This document shows, in pieces, positions 36,401 through 48,400 of a DNA stretch of 64,000 bases. The stretch lies in the NCBI GenBank assembly GCA_022457155.1, contig JAJGOT010000421.1:688501-752500 (forward strand), read 5' to 3'. The notes below the pieces were generated by a model. The model was not told the origin of the DNA, did not search any database, and was given only the letters and a program-made list of their open reading frames with translations. How positions within the stretch are numbered: position 1 is the first letter of the stretch; the number at the start of each line of letters is the position of its first letter. The position numbers and the translations under genes are program-made. Source of the stretch: Cladopsammia gracilis (Eukaryota > Cnidaria > Anthozoa > Scleractinia > Dendrophylliidae).

Positions 36401-39400
36401 AACAGACAAACAAAGAACAAAAAATGTATTAGTATAGTTGAACTAGACTTGCCACGCGAGTGTTGTCGGCATAAAAACAAACAAGCGTCATTTGTAATTA
36501 CAGCCGTGAATATGGTTCATGTTTGTCTGGTCAGCGGATACCATCCTGATACATGTATCATGGCGAGCTACCATGGCGAAAGCGTGAAGGAAATCAGTGT
36601 TTTAATTAAAGTATTTACCCATACTCAAGCAGATTGACGCTTCCAGGCTTCCTCAATGCACTCTCAGTGATAAGCATGGATAAAATTTAAACGAATGACG
36701 AGCGACTAAGTGTGGAAAAGGCCGCAAGTACAAATGAAAGCATACACCAAGATGGTAGTCACTTATTTCAGTTCAAGGCAGTAAGCTCTGAATTAACAAT
36801 ATACGCATTGTCGTGTTTTTGATGCTTTATTGTCAGATTAATAATTACGGATGAAAGACTGGATAAGTGGATGCTTGTGACAAGTATATATACGTATATA
36901 TATATATATATATATATACGTATATATATATAGCTTATATATATATATAGCTTTTCGAGTGTTCTCCCAAGATCCCGAGTGGGTTTATAACGCCGGTAAA
37001 CTCATAGAAAATGTGTTCTATTGCTTTTATGAAATAACTATGAAAAGCGTTTGGAAAGAGAGAAATTTGTTGTAGTTTTGTGCCGATCAAGTAGCTTGTT
37101 CTCATAACATTCATCATATGACCGGGAAAACAAAAGCGGCCGAAAGAATGAACTTTACACGATGCCACTGACAAAACTGCACTGACAAATTCACGGGTTC
37201 AACGAAAGTGATGAAAAGTTTTAGCGCTTTGAAATTCGTCAGTTGGAATTTATCAGCTGAAAGAAGAAAATATATTCAATGATTCAAAAGTTCTTTGAAT
37301 GGGAAATCCAGAAAATTGTGTCCGGAATCTGCCGCCGCAAACATGAATGTACGAGGAAAGTTTGAAAGCCTAAAATTTTTATGGCGTATGTTGGATTCAA
37401 AGATTGCCTTCTTGTCAAGAATTTTTCAATTGGAATAAAGGTTAGTTCCAGAAACTCGGCGTCTGAAAATGTTTTCGACTTTATCCACTTACTTTGAAGT
37501 GTACAGTGAAGCCCGTACTTCTCTACATTTTAAGTTTTGAATGAAAACTAAGCTCATTGTTTTTTAAGCCTGCAGTTCTGAGAGTTTGATTTGTTTGATA
37601 TGGAACAGACTGAATTGTTTGATCATTCTATGCAAATAATTTGTTTAACCATAAACCTATAATTTTTGTTAGCTTCATTTTCTTCTTGCTAATTGATCAT
37701 CCTTGCTTGGACACATAATCAGAATTTAAACTGCATCCGGTACAAAAGTATTCCATGAAAAAATCTCGAAAACAAAACACGATTAAGGCGCTGTTACACG
37801 GTGCAATTTTTTCTGCAACTTGTCTCGCAACGGCGTTGCGAAACATGTTGCACGGACCATTGCACCGTGTAACATACTCCGCAACACGCGAAATCGTTGC
37901 GAAACAAGTTGCTGAAACCGTTGCCAAAAGTAGAACTTGATGATACTTTCCGCAACGGTTTCATGCAACTTGTCTCGGCGTTGGACGGTGTTGCGGTGTG
38001 TAACACCCCGTTTGCAACTTGTTTCGCAATGTTTTTAGAATTTATCTCCCACAATTCCCCTCTGGCTTTTTATGCACATGCGCCTTGATAACATAACCTG
38101 TGGTCTCCAAGATGGCGGACACTCCTCGGACACTCGAGAGAGAATTCCTTGACAAGCATGTGATAAGCGCTCCTCTCTTCGCTCCGACCTATCACTTTCT
38201 AACCCAATTAACCCGATTTCGCTTTTGAATTGGTTCATCTTCATCTAATAACATGTCAGCAAGTAGAAGCACCTCAATGATCCGTTTTCAGGCCGCCATT
38301 TTTGCTTGAAACATTCAAAAGTGGCGCCAAAACAACGGGGCGAAAGAGACAAACACATCAAGTTGCAAAAAACAATTGCAGCGTGTAACATCCCTCTCAC
38401 GCAACTGCAATTGTCCGTGCAACTTGTTTCGCAACGCCGTTGCGAGACAAGTTGCGGAAAAAACTGCATCGTGTAACAGCGCCTTAAAAAAATATCAAAT
38501 TTGTAAATTGCTGAAGAAAACATTTTGAAACCAAACGAAATCTATTTTTATAGTTACTAGACAAAGTGTAATTCACGTGCAATAATTGAAGAAAATCTGT
38601 TTCATGACCAATTTTGGTTATGAGGATCTTAGGCGGACAGCCACTTATACCCTGGGGATTATGCAAATGAGACTATAAAAGAAGTTACGTGTGATCCACC
38701 CTATCACTCTACTCGAGGCCGCAAAAGTAAAGAGTTTGGCAACCCACCCTCCCACCCGATCGAGTAAGCCGGGCTTGATCCTCTAAGCTCCCATCTTCGC
38801 CTGGTCTTGGGCTTGACCCAGGCCAGAGCGATTTTCCATACCTTATTACCATGTCATTAATAACAATACCCAATGAGAAATAAATAAATAAATAAATAAA
38901 TAAAAAATACCCAAAAATACACTATCAGCATTTTTTTTATTAAAGAAATAAAAAATGCGCCGAGTGCATTGTTGTGCTGAGCACGCGGGAATTTTTAAGA
39001 ACACGAGAGAAGTACAGAGATGCACAAGCTGAAGGCGAGTGCTTCTCGAGTGTTCTTCCTCTTTGTCTCATAAATACGCGAAGCGTTGAACGAGATATAG
39101 TATACGGGGACAGATTAACTCGCTTCATCATTTGTAAACTTTTTTTAATTCCCCAGTGTATTACGTGTTAAAAGATGATTGCTGTAATTGAATAAGTGGC
39201 GAATAGCTTCAGATTATGGACTTTAACTGTGGGTTTCAACCTCTATGGACAAACTAATTCACATAATTTTCACGGAAGGCCTCATTTAAGACATTTAAAC
39301 CTCCTAAGAGTATTCGATTTTTGTTTGGAAATGCCAAGCGATTCAAAAAATTATTTTGGTTTTGTAGCTGCCACCTATACATCCACTTACCGCAGTGACG

Positions 39401-42400
39401 CCGCTAAAAGTCAAGTTACGGATTATCAAAAGCTTGAAACTTAATTACAAAACATCTAAGGAACTAAAATTAACCTTGTTGTTTCGTATTCACGAGATGG
39501 CTCCTAGAGCCCTTTGTTTGTCTTTGTTTGCACTGTAGTGCAATTTTTACAAATAATGGACGTCATAAAATGGAAATATTTGGAGATGCCTAGATACAAA
39601 GAAACAGTCGGTAAAATATTTCTATCCAAGTAAATCAACGTATTTCCCAAAATACTTAAAAATTCTAATAAAAGTCCGCAAAGCGATGATAAGTTAATAC
39701 TGATACTCGACTTTGCTCGAAGTAACATCTCATCTATTTTCTAAATTCTACTTTCAAAGCAAACAAACAAAATTCTTACGGCCTTTTTCTTCCCATTTTG
39801 AAGTTTTAGAAGGTATATTTTTTATTCCGGTAATGGAACATTGACGTCTTGCAAATCAGTACACGGAGTAAACAAGACGCCATTATGAGACCTTCTGGTC
39901 CAAGTGGCAAACCTTTCCCCTCCCCTCAGAAAATGATTAGTAGGCGGGGAAATTGTACGAACGACCGGTTTTTCTCCATGTGAAGTGAGTGCTTATCTCT
40001 TGTGTAAATCTAGAAATTTCAAGATCATGACCCTACCCTAGTAAATAGTATTGTTAACAAAGACCAAAGTCCAAAGGTCCAACCATGGAACAGCTTTAAG
40101 GGAAGGTTTCACGGTTCGGCGCATGCGCACAGATTAAAATGCTTTATTCGCTTTCTTACCAATTTTATGACTTTTATCGGTTAAAAAACCACTCACATTA
40201 ACTTAAATAATCACATACTGTAATTAGTCCAAACAAAGCGAAGGATGACAAAAAACACAGAATATTTCAACGGATTGCACCGACAAAGTAAACAATGAAT
40301 AAAACCTTTGACCCGAATGATTTATTCTACGCTCTGGTGGCTTTCATGGAGCACATGGGTATGTATAATCATCCATTCAACCAGCTGAATGACCGCGACA
40401 TTTTCACAGGCAAATTTCCCCCCAGAGTTATCTAGTCGCTTCCGATTGGTCTAAACAATGAAATTAAATGGATTACGTCATAGCTTGCACATGCGCCGAA
40501 CTGTGAAACCCTCCCTTTAAACACCATGACAAAGCAGATATTTTTCATAATTATGCAAATCTTCAATAAAGATCAGTTGTAGCAGCTAAATAACTCAACA
40601 TTGGGAAATAAGGCTCTGGATAAAATACAGTAAATAAGGATTAAAAAACAATTTGTTTTGACTTTCTTGCCACATTATTTCTTATTATGTCCCTCTCTGC
40701 CCCTACAAACAGAAGCCATACCATATCTGAGTCTCCAGGGCTGTACAACGAGCTTTTCTTGGAACCAGTTTTCCTCTTCCCGGTTGAACCTTTGGTGGGT
40801 CTAGGGCAATGCAACAGAAGTCAACGGATAGATACACGAGTACGTAATGCACATGGGTAAATTACAATATCGAGGTAGAAAAGGTTATAGTGCACAGATG
40901 GCTCCCATGGTCGAAGCATAGCTCCAATTTCTGTAGCATGAAAAAATAACTAGCATTGCTACTCCTCCTGATAGATGGGATGCTTATCAATTGCAGGGGT
41001 TCCACCGAGATACAATTTCCATCATTTCGCTGATTTCTTGCCTTTGTAGCTCAATTGTATAGAATTTGTGCCAGTATTGTTCTAATGTAAAACAAGAGGC
41101 TCCATGTAGCCTATACTCATGCGTTTGCGTAAGAAACTTTTAGGCCCAGTTCAAACGTCGAACTTTTCATGTGCCGAACCTAATTCCTTCAATTAAGTAC
41201 ATGAAAAGATCGACGTTTGAATCAATTAAGTTCGACATATGTTATTTGGGTCGACCCAAGAATTAAGTTCGAGTGGGCTACATGGGAAGTTCGACTAAGG
41301 AGCGACTTCGATTCAAACGTCCAACTTTTCATGGGCCGAACCTAATGCATAAATTGTGTTAACGTATTTTTCAATATAACTACGCTTCTGATTGGCTATT
41401 TAGTGGGTTTTCGCGCATTTGCAGACAGAACTCACAGAAGCGTAACGATGGTTACCAGCGTTCACGTTGTAGATTTTTAGACTGAAACTGGACAGCTTAA
41501 ATCGGTCTTCTAAAAAGTTGCTTTTCTTTATATCCATAAAGAAATGGTAATGTATTTTAAAATTTATGGCGTTCACTTTATTTTGCCCAAATATCATGAT
41601 CACAATCTCATCAGCTGTCTCCTTGCCATAACAGAACACAAAGCACACTAAAATCAAAACAAGAATTTCCAGGCTTGGTGAATTTTACTTTTTTCAGTTT
41701 ATTTCTCTATTTTAAGCAGTAGGATGATATTTCTTTTCGTCACGAATTAGGTTCGGCACATGTAAAGTTCGACCGTCTGAATCAACAGTCGAACATAATA
41801 GTTTGGGTGGACCTAAATAGATATTAGGTTCGGCACATGAAAAGTTCGACGTTTGAACTGGGCCATATGGTTTCACGCACACCTCCCCCCTCAACGAATT
41901 TTGCGTGACACACACGCTGACACACGTTTTCTGTACCCGCTTTGAATATTTAATTTAGTGATTCCGATCAAATCCACAATGGTCGAATATTTCCCAAACC
42001 GTTACTCCTTTCTGTTACATTTGAAAAGACTACTTTTAAAAGCAATGAAATCAGTAAACGACCGAGCTGTTTCAATTTTAGCAAATCTCAAAAACAGTAT
42101 TACGCGACCGTCTGTTAGAGTGCACAAAAGTTCACAAAAGCAAACAACTTTTTCTCGGTCTACAATAGATCGTTTTCACATGACGTCATGTTGGAGCGGT
42201 CCGCCGCCATATTAGTGTGTTGAGGAAGAAGCACTCTGGAGAGAATTGCGAACATAGACATGTTATTCGTTTTACATTTTGCTATGACTGTTTGTTGATT
42301 TCAAGTACCTAATTAGCATATTGTAGATGTTTCTAGAACCTTCTATGACAGGTTTAGAACTGGACAAACAGGTTTTTCTAGTAAGGCTTTCGTATTACAT

Positions 42401-45400
42401 AAGCAGTTGTATCTTACCAGTTTTCGCTCTTCTCGTCGGTGATCGATCTGTAACGGAGTTCTCTTGAGATTCAGTTGTTATTAAATTTCAAGTTGTGTTC
42501 AAAGACTTGTGGAGCTCTGGTACGTTCATTAACCCGTATTTTAACAGGTTATGGGCCCAGGACGTTGCCACTGAGCTAGTCGCCGAGCTGAAATAGAGAA
42601 CTGATCGATTGTGTACTGTACGTGAAAGCCCGCCATTTCTGCATTTTGCTGTGCTGCCTGGCCTGGAGAAATTTTCAAGATGGCGTCAGAATCGCGAACC
42701 GTAACTGTTGTTCCTTTGAATGGGTCGAATTATCCGACGTGGAAGGTTCAGTGTCGAATGGCTTTGTTAAAGGAAGGTTTATGGGGAATTGTGAGTCGTA
42801 CTGAACAGTGTCCTGATGTAAAAGACAAAGACTTTCCGAAGTTTCTTGCTCGAAAGGACAAAGCGTTGGCAACGATCGTGCTGTCTGTTCAACCGTCCCT
42901 CCTGTATTTACTTGGCGAGCCTGAAGACCCTGCTGACGTATGGAAGAAGATAGAAAGCCAGTTTCAGAGAAGAACTTGGGCTAACAAGTTGCAACTGCGG
43001 CGTAAACTCTTTTCTTTGAGGCTCAATGAGGGCAACTCTGTACAAGAACATGTTAAGGCTAAGACCGAGATTTTTGATGGGTTGTCAGTGATTGGGGATC
43101 CTATTTCTGAAGAAGACCGTGTTGTGCACTTACTGGCCAGCTTACCAGAAACATATAATATGTTGGTCACTGCTCTTGAAGCGAATGAGGGTGTGCCTAA
43201 GATGGAAGTTGTTACTGAACGTTTGCTACATGAAGAAGGAAAACTGAAGGAACGAGTAGGCTCTGATAGAAGCAGAGAAGGAGTAATGACTGGAAAGCAA
43301 AGATCAAAAGGAAAGGGACCCAAGTGTCATCACTGCGGGAAATTTGGTCATATCAGGCTGAATTGCAACGAGTGGATAAAACAAAACGGGGGCACAAATG
43401 AAAAGCAGGCAAGGGGTGCCAAAGTGAAAGCAAATAGGGCTGAAGTGAGGCGAAGAGACAGCAGCAGTTCAGATGATGATTGTGTTGGCTTGATGGTTAA
43501 CCACGTGTTGTCGGCGAGTTCCACTGGTCGCCTGAATGAATGGATCGTAGATTCAGGAGCACCCTGTCACATGTGTTGTGATGATAAGCTGTTTGATGAG
43601 TTTCATAGTCTGGAGCAGCCACTAGAGGTCATGCTTGGTGATGGATATGCAGTGGAAGCAACAGGGCGTGGCACTGTCGTGTTGGAATTGACATCAGTAG
43701 GCGGTAAAGCTAGTAGGTGTAAACTACACGAAGTTCTGTACGTGCCTGATCTGTCATACAACCTGTTGAGCGTGTCAAAAGCGGCAAAAGCTGGAAAGGT
43801 GGTTAAGTTCACTGAGACTGGGTGTGAAATATTGGACTCAGAAATGAAGGTGATAGCTGTTGCTACTAGGGTGGGAAGTTTGTACCACCTGAGCTGTCAG
43901 GCTGATAACGAACAAGCTAATGCAGCTGTAAACAAGACCGAAGAAACAAAGGAAGATGCCTGGCATCGGCGATATGGCCATCTTGGAGTACGAAACCTGC
44001 AAAAGTTGGCCAAGGAAAGACTGGTTGACGACTTTGATTACAATGCGTCAAGAGAAACTTCTTTCTGCGAGTCATGTGTGGAAGGAAAACAACACAGAAA
44101 TAAGTTCCCAGTTGACGGAGGCAAGCGATCCAGTGAACCACTGGGGTTGGTGCATAGTGATGTATGCGGTAAGATGAACGCAAAGTCCTTGAGCGGTGGA
44201 GAATACTTTCTTACCTTCATTGATGACAATACCCGTTACGTGTGGATATATATCCTGAAACGCAAAGATGAAGCCTTCCCATGTTTCCTGGAGTGGAAAG
44301 CTCAGGTGGAAAGGTCAACAGGCAGAAAGTTGAAAACTCTGCGTACCGACAATGGTGGCGAGTACGTCTCAGCGGATTTTGAAAAGTGCTTGAAGAAAGA
44401 AGGAGTTCGACATGAGCTGACTGTACCCAAAACTCCTCAGCAGAATGGTGTTGCCGAAAGGATGAATAGAACACTAGTTGAAGCGGTGCGATCCATGCTA
44501 GCTGATGCGAGGCTACCACATCGTTTCTGGGCTGAAGCACTGTCAACGGCTGTGTATTTGCGAAATCGAAGTCCGACAACTGCAGTCAAGGGGAAGACAC
44601 CTTTTGAAGCCTGGACGGGACAGAAACCAAATGTGGGACACCTACGAGTTTTTGGCTGTGCCGCTTATGCGCATGTTGCCAAGGACGAGCGCCGGAAACT
44701 GGATACAAAATCCAGAAGTGCGTACTTCTAGGCTACGGCACTGAGAGGAAGGGTTACCGACTGTATGATCCAAAGCGCAAAAGAGTCATTCATAGCCGGG
44801 ATGTCGTGTTCGATGAATCAAGTCGTGGGATTGAGAAGGAGCCAAGTGTCCCAACAGAAAGAAGTGGTGAGGAATGTGTGGAATTGGACTTTCATGATGA
44901 TGAGAAACATGTAGCTGATAAAGAGCGCACATCTGAAGATGGAGCAGAACCAGTGGTGCGAAGATCAAACAGGGAGAAGAAAGCACCTGATTACTATGGA
45001 GAATGGGCAAGTGTCGCAAATGACGAGTTAACTGAGCCAAAGACCGTTAAAGATGCGCTGAATAGCCCAGATCAAGCAAAATGGATGAAGGCAATGGAGA
45101 AGGAAATTGAATCCCTCCGGGAGAATGATGTTTGGGAGCTGGTGGATCTGCCAAAGGGGCGGAAAGCTGTTGGAAGCAAGTGGGTTTTCAAGGTCAAGAC
45201 AGATGCCGAGGGGTCTGTAGAACGTTTCAAAGCCCGGCTAGTAGCTCAGGGTTTTTCTCAGAAATCTGGAATTGATTACGATGAGACATTCTCCCCAGTC
45301 GCCAGATTTGAATCAGTCAGAACAGTTATTGCGTTGGCTGTGGAAAATGGTTTGAAGCTACATCAGGTAGATGTTACAACTGCATTCCTCAATGGTGAAT

Positions 45401-48400
45401 TGAAAGAAGAGGTGTATATGAAACAGCCGAGGGTTTTGTGGTTAAGGGTCAAGAGCATTTGGTCTGCAAGCTGAAACGTAGTATCTATGGTTTAAAGCAA
45501 TCGTCAAGATGCTGGAACTCAGTGCTAGATCAGCACTTAAAGAAGCTTGGTTTCATTCAATCGGTTAGTGACCCGTGCATCTATGTTGCTTCAGAAGGAG
45601 AGATGTTCATGATTGCCGTTCACGTTGATGATTTAGTGCTGGCTGCGAAAAGCGACAAGCGCATTGCGGACGTAAAGAAAGCTCTCGGTGAGAAGTTTGA
45701 AGTGAAGGACATGGGAGAACTACACCATTTTCTGGGGACCAAAGTTCTGCAGAACAAACAAAATGGAGAAGTTTGGATTGGACAACCAGCCTACACCCAA
45801 AAGGTCCTGCGTAAGTTCAACATGGAGAATGCTAAGCCAGTTGATACCCCAGTAGACATTAGCTCAAAACTTGTCAAGATGAGCGAAGACTCTGAAAGTG
45901 CTAATCAAGAGCAGTTTCAATCCGCAGTTGGAAGTCTTCTGTACCTGTCGACTATGACACGACCGGATATTACGTATGCAGTGAGTAACGTGGCCAAGTT
46001 TTGCGCAAATCCTGCCAAGGAGCACTGGATTGCAGTCAAGCGTATCATGCGCTATTTGATTGGAACAATGCACTTAGGTCTTCTCTACAGGAAGAATGAG
46101 TTAAACAGCTGTGTAGGTTTTTCGGATGCTGACTGGGGCGGGGACCCGGATGATCGCAAATCAACGTCCGGGTACATATTTCAGATGAGTGGTGCAGCAA
46201 TTAGCTGGAGAAGCAAAAGCAGGCATGTGTTGCTCTCTCGACTGCAGAGGCCGAGTATATAGCTTTAGCAAGTGCAGCGCAAGAAGCAGTTTGGTTACGG
46301 CAACTCCTGACTGATTTGAGAAGCAAACCGGAGGAAGCAACAAAGATCTATGAAGACAACCAATCAGCGATTTGCTTGGCCAAGAACCCTCAGTTTCACG
46401 GGCGAGCAAAGCACATTGGAATCAAGTACCATTACATTCGGGAACAGGTGGAGAATGGCAATGTGGAATTGAGCTACTGTCGCACAGAAGAAATGGTTGC
46501 GGATGCGCTTACCAAAGGTTTGAGTCGTGAACAGTTCAGGAAACTACGGAAGATGTCTGGAATGGATGAGATGCCGTCTTAATTCCATCTGCGAGTGAGA
46601 AGGAGTGTTGAGGAAGAAGCACTCTGGAGGGAATTGCGAACATAGACATGTTATTCGTTTTACATTTTGCTATGACTGTTGATTTCAAGTACCTAATTAG
46701 CATATTGCAGATGTTTCTAGAACCTTCTATGACAGGTTTAGAACTGGACAAACAGGTTTTTCTAGTAAGGCTTTCGTATTACATAAGCAGTTGTATCTTA
46801 CCAGTTTTCGCTCTTCTCGTCGGTGATCGATCTGTAACGGAGTTCTCTTGAGATTCAGTTGTTATTAAATTTCAAGTTGTGTTCAAAGACTTGTGGAGCT
46901 CTGGTACGTTCATTAACCCGAATTTTAACATAGTGTACCACTTTCGATAACGTAATAGAAGTAATAGCATGCAAACGCAAGTCATGGGTGCTTACCATTT
47001 GTAGGAAAAAACCGGTTGGGGTGACCGTTTAATAATGGTCAGCGATTTTTCAAATTTACCGACCAACCGACGAGATTGCAATTACCATTTAAATGTTCCA
47101 TTTCCCCATCCTGGTACCTAGACCGTTAAAGGCCCATGTTCACCCAATATGCTTTGCGCGCTTGTTTTTTTGTTTTGAAACTGTTTAATTGTTCCATGTA
47201 GCGTTATGATTGGCTGGCAAGTCGATTTTTCGATTTTCCATCTGTGCGAAAATCAGACCGGGCGCGCAAAGCAGATTGGGTGAACATGGGCCTTTAAATC
47301 CATTCTTAATTCAAATGGTAAAGAAATTTCCAACGCTCCATCCGAAACGGAAAAGTAGGACTATCTCTGGAGGTATTCCACAATTTCCAAACGGATTTTC
47401 CGGGAATGTCTGATCCATTTGACTTTAAACCGAAATTTCCGGATTTTTTGGCTAAGTGATAAGCACCCCATATCTACAGTACTCGCATTTTAGAAATGAA
47501 TACTTCGAGATGTGAAGCAAAGTCTGGGGAAATCTTTATATGACTTGTTATTTTCCCATTTCGAATATGCTAAGAAGTTGGAATCGCGAGTTAAGCAGCG
47601 TTACTGATTTGGAGAAAATCTCGGCAACTAGAATCCATCCCATGTTGAAATTTCGCTTCTTTGAGCCGGACTGCTTGTCTCCTATTCAAACAGTTGAATC
47701 AACAGCCTTTACACCCCGCTTTGCACCCACCAGCAGTTTAAAGCTTTCCGAAGCCTAAACTAGGACATCATAATAAAATATTGTCCGTATTTATAGTTAG
47801 CGTACTACAAAGCGAAATCATTGCTGCAAACAAGTTTGTTTACCCAAGGTAAGACATTTCCAGCGTATGAATGACTCAAAACCTCGATTTTAATCAACAC
47901 GGAAAGAGAAGAAACAGTTTCGTCTGCTCCGCATTGCCTAGGCTGAGCAAGCAAAATCCTGTTCAAATTATATGGCTAGTGTTCGCTAGTTGTGTACATG
48001 CGAGTGGAGAATTTTTAACGATCAGTTTGAAAGATAGACTACTGGGCAGCACTTGCGAACTATAAGCTGCAAAAGTTCTTTATTTCTCCTACACACTTCG
48101 TTAAACTATCGTAGACTTCATCAGGGAGGTTTAGGTCTGTATCGAAGCCATAAAAACAGAAATCGCACCAGCACAAACAACAGCTGAGAATGTTTTAGTC
48201 GAATTTGCGTAAAAGAGAAGGCGAAACTATGAAATATTTCAGTAGGGCAAGGTATGAAATATTCTTGGGTCTTCGGTTTTAGGTTTTGGAGATTCGTTGT
48301 CGAAAACACAATAGCAGACATTTGCCCTCCGGGTTCATTTTGTTCGCACTTCTTTGCTGCGATTTTTTCGGCTACAATAGCTTTGTTCCTTTTGATTCCT

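Larger units (their letters stand above)
42218..46930 (+). mobile_element. Copia-type LTR retrotransposon, nearly intact
   Basis: A 4.7-kb element with two LTRs (329 and 325 bp), a primer-binding site, one gag-pol coding region, a polypurine tract and a TAGTG target duplication. The LTRs differ by about three substitutions and one 4-bp indel, so the insertion is young. It sits in the intron between the exons at 50774 and 40722, antisense to the host gene. Confidence 0.95.

Noticed and set aside
33713..36794. Frames 35579-35848, 35969-36163 and 36284-36637 as genes
   Set aside because: They lie within the arms of the foldback element and have no recognisable domains; each is mirrored in the opposite arm with breaks.
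37697..38523. Several short frames at the TTAA MITE
   Set aside because: They are produced by the palindromic gcaacttgtctcgcaacg repeats.
38651..38672. 22-nt exon candidate (SHLHNPQ) linking 40722 to the terminal exon
   Set aside because: Phase and splice sites fit, but such a short match is expected by chance in 26 kb of intron, and there is no conservation evidence.
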